A stretch of 64,000 nucleotides of DNA from Arenibacter catalasegens (GCF_002909235.1 NZ_PHQQ01000001.1:62001-126000), one strand, 5' to 3'; positions 45,460 through 55,911 are shown, counted from the stretch's first letter. The notes: a model not told the origin generated them from the letters alone. Made by a program: numbers and translations.

Positions 45460-46378
45460 ACTAAGGGTAGATAGGGACTTTGGTGATATCATCAGTACCT
45501 ACTTCGACTTTTTTAAACAAAACCTTAAAAAATTTACCAATGTTTTTTTAAGCTACAATGGTATTTTCCTAATAGGGCTATTGATTGTTAGTTACTTACT
45601 AGTCTCGGGGGTGATCGGTCTAATTACCAACAACCAAAATTCAGTTTTAGAGACCTTGGAATCAAGTAGTGAAGCCTATATAATGTATTTTGTATTTGGT
45701 GGAATTTTGTTCTTTGTTATTTTCTTAATGGTGGCTGTATTAAATTATGGCTTAAGCACTTCCTATATGATAAAATACGAAGAACACCGAGGACAGAATT
45801 TTGATAAATCCGACGTTTTTGGAGAAGTTAAAAACAACTTGGGAAGCATTATTGTTTTTACTTTAATATTGATACTGCTCTTTTTAGGCGTTATGATCGC
45901 CGCCGTAATTTTGACCTTTATACCATTGGTAGGAATGTTAGCGCAATATGTAATTCAGTACTTTGTAATGGCCTGGGTAGGTGTGTCTTTTTTTGTTTTG
46001 TTGAAAGAGAAAAGAGGCGTTACCGATGCTCTTGGAGAAGGTTGGAATTTGGTGACCAAAAATTTTTGGAGAGCAATAGGGGTGAATTTTATTTTGGGAT
46101 TCTTAATTGGTATTTTATTTATGGTAGTAATAATGATACCAGGGATTCTCATTGGAATCTATACCTTTCATGTGGTTCAAAATGATGTTGACCTAGGGGC
46201 GTCGATAGTACCGACCATTATTTATACCTTGGGTACTTGTTTATTTCTAATTATAGGGGTTTATTCCCAATGTTTATCCCAATTCGTAAACGGTCTTTTA
46301 TACTTTTCACTGCACGAAAAAACGTATAATTTAAATTCGAGAAGCAAAATAGATCAAATAGGACTTGAAGACCAGTGA
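45428..46378 (+). CDS. Polytopic membrane protein of the MoxR-DUF58 operon
   Basis: A 316-residue protein with about six membrane helices separated by short loops, beginning with a 35-residue soluble stretch. I do not recognise a firm family; it resembles the membrane domain seen in bacterial DUF4013 / GDPD-membrane proteins. It begins inside the SpoIIM gene (32-base overlap) and overlaps the next gene by four bases, so translation is coupled in both directions. Confidence 0.65.
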   Translation: MQTKDQEKYIELRVDRDFGDIISTYFDFFKQNLKKFTNVFLSYNGIFLIGLLIVSYLLVSGVIGLITNNQNSVLETLESSSEAYIMYFVFGGILFFVIFLMVAVLNYGLSTSYMIKYEEHRGQNFDKSDVFGEVKNNLGSIIVFTLILILLFLGVMIAAVILTFIPLVGMLAQYVIQYFVMAWVGVSFFVLLKEKRGVTDALGEGWNLVTKNFWRAIGVNFILGFLIGILFMVVIMIPGILIGIYTFHVVQNDVDLGASIVPTIIYTLGTCLFLIIGVYSQCLSQFVNGLLYFSLHEKTYNLNSRSKIDQIGLEDQ

Positions 46379-47103
46379 TAAAATTACATTATACCCTTTA
46401 CTGTTTTTTATTCATATTCTCTGGAGCCGCCCAAGGGGAAAAAGATTCCATTGCCTTAAAGGAAGATAAAATTGGTAGTCTTGTACTGCGTTCATTGGAC
46501 GAAAACCTTGCGCAGAAATACCAAGGAAAGGAATTCAACTACGACATTAAGGACGGGGAATCACAAAATTTATTGGCGCGTGTTCTCAACTGGTTAATGA
46601 ACGGACTTAAGGATGTTTTTGGCATAGACCTTCCTCCTGGAGTTACCCAAATATTGGAGTATATCATTTACTTCCTTATGGGAGCATTGGCCATATATCT
46701 ACTCATAAAATTCTTGACCGGAGAATCTGCCTCTGCCATTTTTAGAAAAAAAGCTCCTTCATTTATAAACATTAACCTAGCAGAGGAACATATTGAGAGC
46801 CTCGATTTGGATAATTTGATTACTGATGCCATAAATCAAAAAAATTACCGCTTGGCCATACGTTACCAATACCTAAAAGTATTAAAAACGCTATCCCAAC
46901 AACAGATTATTGAATGGCATTATGAAAAAACCAATCAGGATTACACAAAAGAAATAAAAGCCCCAGGAACAAAGTTACTTTTTAAAGACGTATCCTATCT
47001 GTACGACCATATTTGGTACGGGGAACAGGAGATAGACGAGCATAAATACTTGGCCGCCCAGATGAAATTTGTCAATCTAAACCATATGGGATCCAATGGA
47101 TAA
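46375..47103 (+). CDS. DUF4129 domain membrane protein
   Basis: A 242-residue protein: signal peptide (FLFIFSGAAQG), a membrane helix near 95-115 (YIIYFLMGALAIYLLIKFL) and a C-terminal DUF4129 domain with the motif YDHIWYGEQEIDEHKY. Start is a GTG overlapping the preceding stop (GTGATAA-type junction). DUF4129 proteins accompany MoxR and DUF58 genes in many bacteria and are thought to sit beside transglutaminase-like proteins in the membrane. The gene overlaps the following one by eight bases. Confidence 0.85.
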   Translation: MIKLHYTLYCFLFIFSGAAQGEKDSIALKEDKIGSLVLRSLDENLAQKYQGKEFNYDIKDGESQNLLARVLNWLMNGLKDVFGIDLPPGVTQILEYIIYFLMGALAIYLLIKFLTGESASAIFRKKAPSFININLAEEHIESLDLDNLITDAINQKNYRLAIRYQYLKVLKTLSQQQIIEWHYEKTNQDYTKEIKAPGTKLLFKDVSYLYDHIWYGEQEIDEHKYLAAQMKFVNLNHMGSNG

Positions 47104-48307
47104 GCGTTCTAAAATAATCCTTGGGATATTTATTGTGGTACTTATGGGCATCGTAGTAACCGAAATTGTACGCCCCAAACCCTTGAATTGGAAACCGTCC
47201 TATACTTCTTCGGACAAAATACCATTTGGGTGTTATGTATTGTTCAAAGAACTTCCCAATCTCTTCCCTGAACAGGAAATTAAATCATCAAACGAAAGTT
47301 TATACAATGTTTTAATAGATAGGGACACCTCCAAAACCTCCAATTATTTATTGATCAATGATTTCTTGGATTTGGATAAGCAGGAAGCACATCAATTACT
47401 CCAATATGTACATAAAGGCAATGATACCTTTATAGCAGCCTCAAGCTTTGGCACCATCTTATCGGACACTTTAAATATTGAGGTGGAAACTCAATACTCG
47501 ATAAAGGAAGATACCGTTCTACTTCGTCTTACGAACAATACCTTTTCTAAAAAAAATTATTCCTTGACAAGGGGAATTTACAATACACATTTCACTTCTT
47601 TTGACACCATAAATACTACTATTCTGGGCTACGTTTCATTTTCCCCTGAAACAGGGCTTATAGATACGTCTTCCAAAGAAAAGACTGTAAGCCCTAATTT
47701 TTTAAGAATCAAATTCGGAAAAGGGAATTTTTACCTTAATACTACCCCCCAGACATTTACCAACTATTATATGCTCAAAGATAATGCGGACTATGTGGCC
47801 AATACCCTTTCCTATTTAAAAGACAAGGATCTATATTGGGACAACTATAAGAAATCTGGCCGTATCGTTATAGACTCGCCCATGCGGTTCGTACTTAACC
47901 AAGAATCCTTAAGATGGGCTTATTATCTTAGTCTTACCGGCCTATTAATTTTTATAATATTTAAGGCCAAGCGGGAACAACGCATTATTCCGGTCATTAA
48001 TCCCTTGGAGAATTCATCGATTGAATTTGCCAAAACGGTAGGTGGACTTTATTACGAACACAAGGATTATACTGATTTAATTTCTAAAAAAATCAACATT
48101 TTCCTAGAACATATCAGAAGTCATTACTATCTGAACACCGAAACTATAAACGAAAAAACAGCGACAGATCTATCCGCCAAATCGGGCAAACCCCTGTCTG
48201 AAGCCCAAGACATTATAGATCTGATAGTACATCTTAAAAGTAAAATACATCACAACGAACAGGATGTAATTGCACTGAACAAAAAATTGAATCAATTTAA
48301 AAAATAA
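47096..48307 (+). CDS. DUF4350 domain protein
   Basis: A 403-residue protein with an N-terminal membrane anchor (about 5-22, IILGIFIVVLMGIVVTEIV), a periplasmic DUF4350-like domain (about 45-260, PFGCYVLFKELPNLFP) and a second helix (about 275-295, YYLSLTGLLIFIIFKAKR) followed by a cytoplasmic tail of 110 residues. DUF4350 has a class I glutamine amidotransferase-like fold but its biochemical activity is unknown. The start overlaps the upstream gene by eight bases and the next gene begins 3 bases after its stop. Confidence 0.82.
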   Translation: MDKRSKIILGIFIVVLMGIVVTEIVRPKPLNWKPSYTSSDKIPFGCYVLFKELPNLFPEQEIKSSNESLYNVLIDRDTSKTSNYLLINDFLDLDKQEAHQLLQYVHKGNDTFIAASSFGTILSDTLNIEVETQYSIKEDTVLLRLTNNTFSKKNYSLTRGIYNTHFTSFDTINTTILGYVSFSPETGLIDTSSKEKTVSPNFLRIKFGKGNFYLNTTPQTFTNYYMLKDNADYVANTLSYLKDKDLYWDNYKKSGRIVIDSPMRFVLNQESLRWAYYLSLTGLLIFIIFKAKREQRIIPVINPLENSSIEFAKTVGGLYYEHKDYTDLISKKINIFLEHIRSHYYLNTETINEKTATDLSAKSGKPLSEAQDIIDLIVHLKSKIHHNEQDVIALNKKLNQFKK

Positions 48308-48310
48308 GGT

Positions 48311-49315
48311 ATGGAAGAAATTCAGAACGAGGAAGACAACAATCCGTTGGAATTTGAAAATAGAATAGACCTAGGTCAGCTACAAACCTCTGTATCACAG
48401 ATAAAATCAGAATTGGGGAAAGTGATCATTGGGCAACAAGACATGATCGAATTGCTAATTATATCTATCCTTGCCAACGGGCACTCCCTAATAGAAGGAG
48501 TTCCAGGAGTAGCCAAAACAGTTACAGCAAAACTTTTGGCAAAGACCATGGATGTTGGCTTTAGTAGGATACAGTTTACCCCAGACCTTATGCCGAGCGA
48601 CATTTTGGGTACCTCTATTTTTAATGTTAAGACCTCCGAATTTGAGTTTAAAAAAGGACCTCTTTTTTCCAATATTATTTTAATCGATGAAATAAACCGT
48701 GCCCCTGCAAAAACGCAAGCGGCCCTTTTTGAAGCTATGGCAGAACGACAAATTACTATGGATGGCCTGACCTATGTAATGGAACCACCATTTTTGGTGT
48801 TCGCTACCCAAAATCCTATAGAACAAGAAGGTACTTATAGACTTCCCGAAGCACAATTGGATAGATTCCTATTTAAAATTAAAGTAAACTATCCATCCTT
48901 GGAAGAGGAGATACAAATATTGGAAAGCAAACATCGTCAAAAAAACAAAAACACTGAATCCCTAATAACTTCCGTACTTACAGCAAGGCAAATAGCCAGT
49001 TACCAAGATACTATAAAGGAAATAATAATAGAGGATAATTTAATGAAGTACATTGCTGGTATAGTCAACAATACACGTAACAATGCCAATCTATATCTCG
49101 GCGCCTCCCCTAGAGCCTCTATAGCTATAATGGACGCGTCCAAAGCACTGGCAGCCATTAGCGGACGTGATTTTGTGACCCCGGACGATATTAAAAAAGT
49201 AGCCACACCTATTTTAGGACACAGGGTCCTATTGACTCCGGAAAGGGAAATGGAAGGCCTTACCCCTGATAAAGTGATAAAACAAATTTTGGAGACCATC
49301 GAAATTCCTAGATAA
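48311..49315 (+). CDS. MoxR family AAA+ ATPase
   Basis: A 334-residue AAA+ ATPase. Walker A is GVPGVAKTVTAK near residue 60, Walker B is ILIDEINRAPAKTQ, and sensor 1 lies at FATQNPIEQEGTYRLPEAQLDRF. C-terminal lid residues continue to 334. MoxR ATPases act as chaperone-like factors that insert metals or assemble complexes together with von Willebrand domain proteins; here the partner would be the DUF58 protein. The DUF58 gene follows after 83 bases. Confidence 0.95.
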   Translation: MEEIQNEEDNNPLEFENRIDLGQLQTSVSQIKSELGKVIIGQQDMIELLIISILANGHSLIEGVPGVAKTVTAKLLAKTMDVGFSRIQFTPDLMPSDILGTSIFNVKTSEFEFKKGPLFSNIILIDEINRAPAKTQAALFEAMAERQITMDGLTYVMEPPFLVFATQNPIEQEGTYRLPEAQLDRFLFKIKVNYPSLEEEIQILESKHRQKNKNTESLITSVLTARQIASYQDTIKEIIIEDNLMKYIAGIVNNTRNNANLYLGASPRASIAIMDASKALAAISGRDFVTPDDIKKVATPILGHRVLLTPEREMEGLTPDKVIKQILETIEIPR

Positions 49316-49398
49316 TTGGTCTATTTTTAATTTGACCATGTGTAAAGGAGAGTATCAAATGCAGTTAACAATGAGTTGATGCGTAGTATAAAAAATAC

Positions 49399-50733
49399 AT
49401 GAAAAAAATTTTCAAAAACGTTTATCTGGAAAAGCGATTTTTTATCGTGCTAGCAAGCCTGGTAATAGGTTTTTTGGTGTCTTTTATTGTTCCTAATATC
49501 CTGGGAGCTCTAAAATTATTGTATTATATTTTTCTCTTAATTTTTTTGGTTGATATTATTTTGACCTTTACCTCCAAAGGCGGAATAAATGCTGAACGTA
49601 TAGTTCCAGAAAAACTCTCCAATGGTGACGAAAATGAAATTGAAATAAGCGTAATCAATTCATATTTGTTTCCGGTCGGTTTGAAAATTTTGGATGAAAT
49701 TCCCCATCAATTTCAAAAGCGCGATTTTAGTATAATAACAAACCTTGGGAAAGGAAAGGAAAAAATATTCCGATATAACCTAAGGCCTACGGAAAGAGGG
49801 GTTTATTCTTTTGGAAATTTAAATCTCTTTGCCCGGTCCCCAATTGGATTGATTTCTAAGAAATACACTTTTGGCAACGCACGGGAGGTTCCGGTATACC
49901 CTTCATTTTTACAATTAAGGAAATACGATTTAATGGCCTTTACCAATAGATTGTTCGAATATGGTCTGAAGAAAATCCGGCGCATTGGCCATACCATGGA
50001 ATTTGAACAAATTAAGGATTATGTTCAAGGGGATGATATTAGGAACATTAACTGGAAAGCTACCGCTAAAAAGAGCCAGTTAATGGTAAACCAGTATCAA
50101 GATGAAAAATCGCAACCCATATATTCTGTAATCGATAAAGGCAGGGTTATGAAAATGCCCTTTGATGGTCTCAGGCTTCTAGATTACGCCATCAACTCCA
50201 CTCTGGTACTATCCAATATTGCCCTTAAAAAACAGGATAAGGCCGGAATGTTCGCCTTTAGTAAGAAGATTGAAAATCGGGTGGTCGCAGAAAGGCGTAG
50301 TTCCCAAATGAACCTTATTCTAGAAACCCTCTACAATTTAGATACTGATTTTGCAGAAAGTGACTTCAATCGCTTATATGCCGATATTAAGCGCACAATT
50401 AACCATAGAAGTCTATTATTACTCTATACCAATTTTGAGACCTTGGATGCCCTGCAGAGGCAACTTCCCTACCTACAAGCCATTGCCAAGCAACATTTAT
50501 TAGTGGTTATTTTCTTTGAAAACACCGAACTGACCAAGTTTGTAGATGAAAAAGCCGAGACTATCCATCAAATATTTGAAAAAACTATTGCTGAGAAGTT
50601 TGTTTATGAAAAGAAGCTTATCGTGAACGAATTAAGGAAATACGGTATTCAGACTATCCTGACGAAGCCGGAGAATCTTACTTTAAACACCATCAACAAA
50701 TATTTGGAAATAAAAGCACGGGGATTGATCTAA
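49399..50733 (+). CDS. DUF58 domain protein
   Basis: A 444-residue membrane-anchored protein: two hydrophobic helices (about 12-50) then a beta-rich middle segment and the DUF58 domain, with the hallmark GDDIRNINWKATAKKSQLMVNQY near residue 215. A von Willebrand A-like fold is predicted for the rest (ending near 440). It completes the MoxR operon, where DUF58 is the usual partner. The start ATG is preceded by an 83-base gap that may hold a secondary promoter. Confidence 0.92.
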   Translation: MKKIFKNVYLEKRFFIVLASLVIGFLVSFIVPNILGALKLLYYIFLLIFLVDIILTFTSKGGINAERIVPEKLSNGDENEIEISVINSYLFPVGLKILDEIPHQFQKRDFSIITNLGKGKEKIFRYNLRPTERGVYSFGNLNLFARSPIGLISKKYTFGNAREVPVYPSFLQLRKYDLMAFTNRLFEYGLKKIRRIGHTMEFEQIKDYVQGDDIRNINWKATAKKSQLMVNQYQDEKSQPIYSVIDKGRVMKMPFDGLRLLDYAINSTLVLSNIALKKQDKAGMFAFSKKIENRVVAERRSSQMNLILETLYNLDTDFAESDFNRLYADIKRTINHRSLLLLYTNFETLDALQRQLPYLQAIAKQHLLVVIFFENTELTKFVDEKAETIHQIFEKTIAEKFVYEKKLIVNELRKYGIQTILTKPENLTLNTINKYLEIKARGLI

Positions 50734-50779
50734 AACATTGTAGGCCTAACTGTTCAGGCTATTGCAGGTATTTCTATAA

Positions 50780-51163
50780 TCATTGCTCCCTATATACCGC
50801 CTTCCTATTAGATAAGCTAAACAACAACTCCTTGTTTCTTCTATGTTTTCTCTCTGAAAAAATATCAATGGTAATGCCAACAGTTACCCCACCCATTATT
50901 GTGGCAGTAAGGTCTCTATTGTCCCAGCCATTATAAATATGCTCATCATAGGCTTCTTTGGCCAAACCCGCCATTAAACTTGATGCTAATGCTCCTGCAA
51001 TTCTCCAATACCGGTTTCCACCAGAGATACGATCCGCTATATCGGCACCAATAGCCCCGCTCATGGCACCAGCTGCAAAATGTTTCACCTTATCCTCCTG
51101 CAGTTGTGCACGAATTGGTAAGGCTGAAAAAGAAATGAGAATACTTAGAATTATTCCTTTCAT
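50780..51163 (-). CDS. Glycine-rich periplasmic protein, YfiM-like
   Basis: A 127-residue secreted protein. I chose the ATG at 51163 (MKGIILSILISFSALPIRAQ), which gives an ideal signal peptide; the longer frame starts at 51187. The mature part has small-residue rich helices (DKVKHFAAGAMSGAIGADIADRI, AGALASSLMAGLAKEA) that recall YfiM / DUF2279-like proteins. The function is unknown. It is convergent with the DUF58 gene and divergent from the DUF2007 gene. Confidence 0.72.
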   Translation of the reverse strand: MKGIILSILISFSALPIRAQLQEDKVKHFAAGAMSGAIGADIADRISGGNRYWRIAGALASSLMAGLAKEAYDEHIYNGWDNRDLTATIMGGVTVGITIDIFSERKHRRNKELLFSLSNRKAVYREQ

Positions 51164-51257
51164 GGAGCGCAAAGATACTAAGGCCATTATGATTACCTTT
51201 AATTTATAGGCTTAAAGAATTAATGTATCTTTCTGCATATCATTAATAGCTAAGCCT

Positions 51258-51482
51258 ATGAATTCCAATTACACCAAGATATTTTCCGGCAATTTTATAG
51301 TATCACAAACAATTGTAAATCAACTTAGGGAAATTGGTATAATACCCGTGATCAAGGACGAATCGGAATCCGGACGATTGGCAGGTTTTGGTTCGCCCAT
51401 GCAGGGAGATCAGGAGATATATGTCAATATTGATGAGTTGGAAAAAGCACAGGGTATAGTGCAAAAAGTTATTGGAGCATAA
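51258..51482 (+). CDS. DUF2007 domain protein
   Basis: A 74-residue soluble protein matching DUF2007 / putative signal-transducing proteins: two beta-alpha-beta halves with IFSGNFIVSQTIVNQLREIGI and the ending INIDELEKAQGIVQKV-type helix. Function is unknown; it resembles the PII-like small domains of this family. A short single gene. Confidence 0.85.
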   Translation: MNSNYTKIFSGNFIVSQTIVNQLREIGIIPVIKDESESGRLAGFGSPMQGDQEIYVNIDELEKAQGIVQKVIGA

Positions 51483-51797
51483 AAGGAAGCCGGCCATTAG
51501 ATTACCTTTAACAATTCAAAAACAATTGACAATAAATAATATTAAACCCCTCCTTTGTCTAAAAACACCATACAAACTATTTTTACGCTAGCATAACTCC
51601 CTAGGATTCACTACTTTTAGATGTATTAAAAATCCGTTTTTCTTCCCCCACAATTGGCGTTTATAAATTCTCCCGTTGCAATTTAGCTGTTTACTATTGA
51701 GAATCTTAGCAATTCTATATTCCAACATAGGTAAACTTCACTAACACACTTAATATTTCAAATAAAGGATTAAACATCAATATAAAAATTCGACCTC
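51483..51797. other. 315-bp gap upstream of the TPR gene
   Basis: I see no RNA gene, repeat or reading frame. The composition is AT-rich without an obvious consensus promoter element in the last 80 bases. Confidence 0.5.
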
Positions 51798-53528
51798 ATG
51801 AAAACAAAATTGAGTCTCTTGATAATAGCTCTAGCGCTATTGCCTCTTGTTTATTACTGGACACCCGAACCTACACCAGAGGTTTTGGAAGTAACACAGG
51901 AAGCTAGTTTTTACTCCATGAAATGTACCGTTGCCAAATTCCTATTGAGCAATGTAGATACCACCCAACAAATTGCACCACTGTTTGAGAACCTTGGAAA
52001 TTTACATTTCGGTATAAGCACCAAAGACCAAAAGGCCCAAACTTATTTTGATCAGGGCTTAAAGCTTACTTATGCCTTTAACCATGCCGAAGCTCATCGC
52101 TCATTTATGGAGGCCTCCAGACTTGACCCCAAGGCTGCAATGGCCTTTTGGGGACAGGCATATGCCTTAGGCCCCAACATTAATGACCCCATGCCAGATG
52201 ATGAGCGTAGGACAAAATCTTACGAAGCACTTAACAAGGCCAGAAATAAGGCCCAAAATGCTACTCCAAAAGAAAAGGCTTTAATAGAAGCATTATCCCA
52301 TAGATATAGTGATGACTTAACTAAGGATATACCTACATTAAATATGGCCTACATGAATGCCATGGAAAAGGTAGTGAGTAAATTCCCGGAGGATGCAGAT
52401 GTACAAACCTTATATGCGGCATCTGTAATGAACACTATGCCCTGGAAATATTGGGACAATATCGGTAACCCAGCTCCCAATACGCTAAAGGGAAAAGCCG
52501 CCTTGGAGCGTGCCATGGTCCTGAATCCTGACCATCCAGGTGCACATCATTATTATATCCATATGGTGGAACTTCCTAAACCGGACCTCGCCATTCCCAG
52601 TGCGGATAAACTTGGGTCCCTAATGCCCGCAGCAGGCCATATTGTACATATGCCATCACATATTTATATTAGGGTTGGCAGGTATGATGATGCCGTAAAG
52701 GCAAATCAGGCCGCTATTTTGGCTGATGAGGATTATATTTCCCAATGTTATTCACAGGGTATGTACCCATTAGGGTATTATCCTCATAATTTACACTTTC
52801 TATGGTCTGCCGCTACGCTTTTGGGGAATAGTGATATTGCCATTGACGCGGCCAAAAAAACCGCAGAAAAAGTCCCTATTGGCGAGATGATAACTATGCC
52901 ATTTCTACAAGATTTCGCCTCCACACCACTTTTGGCCTATACACGGTTTGGAAAATGGAATGAAATTTTGACGATACCTTATCCTGGCGATGATTATAGA
53001 CACCTAAAACTTATATGGCACTATGCAAGAGGCATTGCCTTTATAAGAAAAAATAACATAAAAGAAGCCAAGGAAGAGCTAGAAGCCCTTACCTTAATGA
53101 AGAACGACCCAGAATTGGAAACTGTAGCTGCCAATTATACCAATCCAACGTCAGTTATTGCTCAGATTGCCCATTCCGTTGTTTCAGGTGAGATTGCCGC
53201 CGCCGAAGGCAACTTAGCAAAAGCCGTGGAGCACCTTTCAAAGGCCATTTACCTGGAAGACCATTTAATTTACAGCGAGCCTACTGCATGGCATATACCA
53301 GTAAGACAGACATTGGGTGCCGTCTTAGTTAAAGCCGAAAAATTTTCAGAGGCGGAAAAATTATATAAGGAGGACCTGGAGGTACTCCGTCAGAACGGCT
53401 GGTCTTTAATGGGTTTACACCAAAGCCTAATGGGGCAAGGTAAATTGGAGGAAGCTAAAATGATCAAACAAGAATTTGATACCGCATGGAAACATGCGGA
53501 TATAAAGATATCAACCTCTATTTTATAA
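51798..53528 (+). CDS. TPR repeat protein, membrane anchored
   Basis: A 576-residue protein with an N-terminal hydrophobic anchor or signal (about 3-22, LSLLIIALALLPLVYYW). About 11 helical TPR-like repeats follow, some ideal (AQTYFDQGLKLTYAFNHAEAHRSFMEASRLDP, residues about 80-115; YDDAVKANQAAILADEDY). No catalytic domain is seen. It probably scaffolds other proteins at the periplasmic side of the membrane. A single gene with 315 bp free on its 5' side and a convergent neighbour. Confidence 0.8.
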   Translation: MKTKLSLLIIALALLPLVYYWTPEPTPEVLEVTQEASFYSMKCTVAKFLLSNVDTTQQIAPLFENLGNLHFGISTKDQKAQTYFDQGLKLTYAFNHAEAHRSFMEASRLDPKAAMAFWGQAYALGPNINDPMPDDERRTKSYEALNKARNKAQNATPKEKALIEALSHRYSDDLTKDIPTLNMAYMNAMEKVVSKFPEDADVQTLYAASVMNTMPWKYWDNIGNPAPNTLKGKAALERAMVLNPDHPGAHHYYIHMVELPKPDLAIPSADKLGSLMPAAGHIVHMPSHIYIRVGRYDDAVKANQAAILADEDYISQCYSQGMYPLGYYPHNLHFLWSAATLLGNSDIAIDAAKKTAEKVPIGEMITMPFLQDFASTPLLAYTRFGKWNEILTIPYPGDDYRHLKLIWHYARGIAFIRKNNIKEAKEELEALTLMKNDPELETVAANYTNPTSVIAQIAHSVVSGEIAAAEGNLAKAVEHLSKAIYLEDHLIYSEPTAWHIPVRQTLGAVLVKAEKFSEAEKLYKEDLEVLRQNGWSLMGLHQSLMGQGKLEEAKMIKQEFDTAWKHADIKISTSIL

Positions 53529-53652
53529 CAGTATATATAAGAAGTATAATACTAATAGGAGGAACACTTCAAACCAAATGTGTATTCCAAAGGCTTTTCC
53601 CTATGGAGTTTTGGGACCTGAATTTAATGAAATTCATTATTTGGCATCAATT

Positions 53653-54594
53653 TTACAAACGCCCCACTTCAGCCTTTGCCTCTGTAAATTCCTTCATTAG
53701 ATCGGAAACAATTTGGGCAGCAGGTTTAATATCATGGATAATTGCGGCAACTTGGCCTATTTCCAATTCCCCTTCCTCCAAATCACCCTCGAACATACCT
53801 CTTTTGGCACGGGCGCGGCCTAATAGGGTTTTAAGTTCTTCCACAGTAGCACAAGCGGCATAGGCTTGCTCTATGTCCTTATAGAATTTGTTTTTTATTA
53901 AACGTACCGGAGCCAATTCCTTCAACGTCAATTGGGTTGCCCCTTCCCCAGCCTCTACCACTCTTTGTTTAAATAAGGTATGGGATGACGCTTCTTTACT
54001 GGCTACAAAACGACTGCCGACCTGAACCCCATCGGCCCCCAAAACCATAACGGCCAACATTGCCCTCCCAGTAGCAATACCGCCGGCTGCTATTAAAGGA
54101 ATACTTATTTTTTCTTTTACCGCAGGAATTAATGTCAATGTAGTAGTTTCATCCCTTCCATTATGTCCGCCTGCCTCAAAACCTTCAGCTACAATGGCAT
54201 CCACCCCAGCCTCCTCAGCTTTATGGGCAAATTTCACACTACTCACCACGTGAACTACAATAATCCCTTTTTCTTTTAAAAAGGCCGTCCAGGTTTTTGG
54301 ATTGCCTGCCGAAGTAAAAACTATCTTCACATCCAATTCCACAATAATATCCATTAGTTTCTCTATATCCGGATAGAGCATTGGCACATTTACCGCAAAG
54401 GGCCTCTTAGTGGCCAACTTACACTTCTCTATATGTTCACGTAGCACCTCAGGATACATGGAACCTGCTCCTATAATACCCAAGCCTCCTGCATTTGAAA
54501 CGGCTGAAGCAAGGCGCCATCCACTGGCCCAAACCATTCCAGCTTGAATTATTGGATATTCAATTCCAAAAAGATCGGTAATTCTATTTTGCAT
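53653..54594 (-). CDS. Nitronate monooxygenase family protein
   Basis: A 313-residue FMN-dependent TIM-barrel enzyme. The N-terminal IIQAGMVWASGWRLASAVSNAGGLGIIGAGSM, the catalytic-type block EGFEAGGHNGRDE and the FMN-phosphate motif AAGGIATGRAMLAVMVLGADGVQVGSRF are clear. Members oxidise nitronates or act as enoyl-ACP reductase-like enzymes (FabK); which applies here cannot be told. I placed the start at the ATG at 54594 (MQNRITDLFG); one at 54603 is also possible. Confidence 0.88.
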   Translation of the reverse strand: MQNRITDLFGIEYPIIQAGMVWASGWRLASAVSNAGGLGIIGAGSMYPEVLREHIEKCKLATKRPFAVNVPMLYPDIEKLMDIIVELDVKIVFTSAGNPKTWTAFLKEKGIIVVHVVSSVKFAHKAEEAGVDAIVAEGFEAGGHNGRDETTTLTLIPAVKEKISIPLIAAGGIATGRAMLAVMVLGADGVQVGSRFVASKEASSHTLFKQRVVEAGEGATQLTLKELAPVRLIKNKFYKDIEQAYAACATVEELKTLLGRARAKRGMFEGDLEEGELEIGQVAAIIHDIKPAAQIVSDLMKEFTEAKAEVGRL

Positions 54595-54720
54595 AAATAC
54601 CATATCTATTTCCGGACGTTCTAAAATTTAATGACAGTCCAGAAATGTTCGTTTGTTGGTTATTACCAGGTATCAAACTTTACCTAATTGATGCATCAAG
54701 TTTATATAAGCTCACTGCTG

Positions 54721-55911
54721 TTATGAGATCACCCCTGAACCCACCAATTCTTCTCCAATGTACCAGGCCACAAATTGACCTTCTGTAATGGCCGATTGCA
54801 TTTCTTCAAAATCGACATACAAACCGGCATCTACTCTATATAAGGTTGCTTTCTGCAAAGGTTGCCTATACCTTATCCTGGCCATGACACCCAAACTCTG
54901 GTCCACTTCCAAGGCCAAATCGGTACGTACCCAATGTAGTTCGTCATTATTTACAAATAAGGTCCTCCTATAAAGTCCTGGGTGACTTTTGCCTTGACCA
55001 GTGTAAATTACATTTTGGTCCACATCGGTCTCTATAACGAACAAGGGTTCTTTGGTACCACCAACATCCAATCCTTTACGTTGTCCTTTAGTAAAGTAAT
55101 GGGCTCCTTGATGTTCCCCTACCACCTTACCATCCGTTAGGTTATAATGTGGCTTTTCTGCAAAAAAGGCCAATTCCTCCAATTTGGAATTAAATTCCGG
55201 AACATAATGAGCGTATTGCTCCAATATGGCGGGCACCTCAACGATAACACCCTTTTTTGGTTTAAGCTTTTGTTGTAAAAATTCTGGCAAGCGAACTTTT
55301 CCTATAAAACAAAGACCTTGGGAGTCTTTTTTATCAGCAGTGATCAAATCATTTTCCGCGGCTATCTTTCGCACTTCAGGTTTTAACAATTCTCCAATAG
55401 GGAATAAGGTTTTGGAAAGCTGCTCCTGGGAAAGCTGACATAAAAAATAGGACTGGTCCTTATTTCCATCAGCACCGGCCAACAATTGATAGGTTTCCGT
55501 CCCATCTTCATTTTTGATAATACCTTTTCTACAGTAATGTCCAGTAGCCACGTAGTCCGCCCCGAGCTGCATGGCTATTTTCATAAACACGTCAAACTTA
55601 ATTTCGCGATTGCAAAGCACATCGGGATTGGGAGTCCTACCTTTTTCATACTCCCTAAACATATAATCCACAATACGTTCCTTATACTGGGCACTTAAAT
55701 CCACAGTCTGAAAAGGTATTCCTAACTTCTCAGCAACAATAAGGGCATCATTACTATCTTCCAACCATGGACATTCTTTAGAAATGGTAACGGAATCGTC
55801 ATGCCAGTTCTTCATAAACAAGCCTATAACCTCATATCCCTGCTCCTTTAATAGATATGCCGTAACACTGGAATCCACACCGCCGGAAAGTCCGACAACC
55901 ACCTTTTTCAT
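54721..55911 (-). CDS. mnmA: tRNA-specific 2-thiouridylase MnmA
   Basis: A 396-residue enzyme that inserts sulfur at U34 in tRNAs for Lys, Gln and Glu. The ATP-binding SGGVDSSV lies at residue 9, the catalytic Cys in [12 protein letters not shown] near 105, and the second catalytic Cys in SQGLCFIG near 205. I chose the ATG at 55911; the longer frame to 55986 would begin within the promoter -7 element at 55984-55991. Its start context is shared over 20 bases with the sixA-like gene. Confidence 0.96.
   Translation of the reverse strand: MKKVVVGLSGGVDSSVTAYLLKEQGYEVIGLFMKNWHDDSVTISKECPWLEDSNDALIVAEKLGIPFQTVDLSAQYKERIVDYMFREYEKGRTPNPDVLCNREIKFDVFMKIAMQLGADYVATGHYCRKGIIKNEDGTETYQLLAGADGNKDQSYFLCQLSQEQLSKTLFPIGELLKPEVRKIAAENDLITADKKDSQGLCFIGKVRLPEFLQQKLKPKKGVIVEVPAILEQYAHYVPEFNSKLEELAFFAEKPHYNLTDGKVVGEHQGAHYFTKGQRKGLDVGGTKEPLFVIETDVDQNVIYTGQGKSHPGLYRRTLFVNNDELHWVRTDLALEVDQSLGVMARIRYRQPLQKATLYRVDAGLYVDFEEMQSAITEGQFVAWYIGEELVGSGVIS

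Noticed and set aside
53486-53863. Open frame of 125 codons overlapping the TPR gene end
   Set aside because: It joins the TPR 3' end and antisense of the nitronate monooxygenase gene; no signal supports it.
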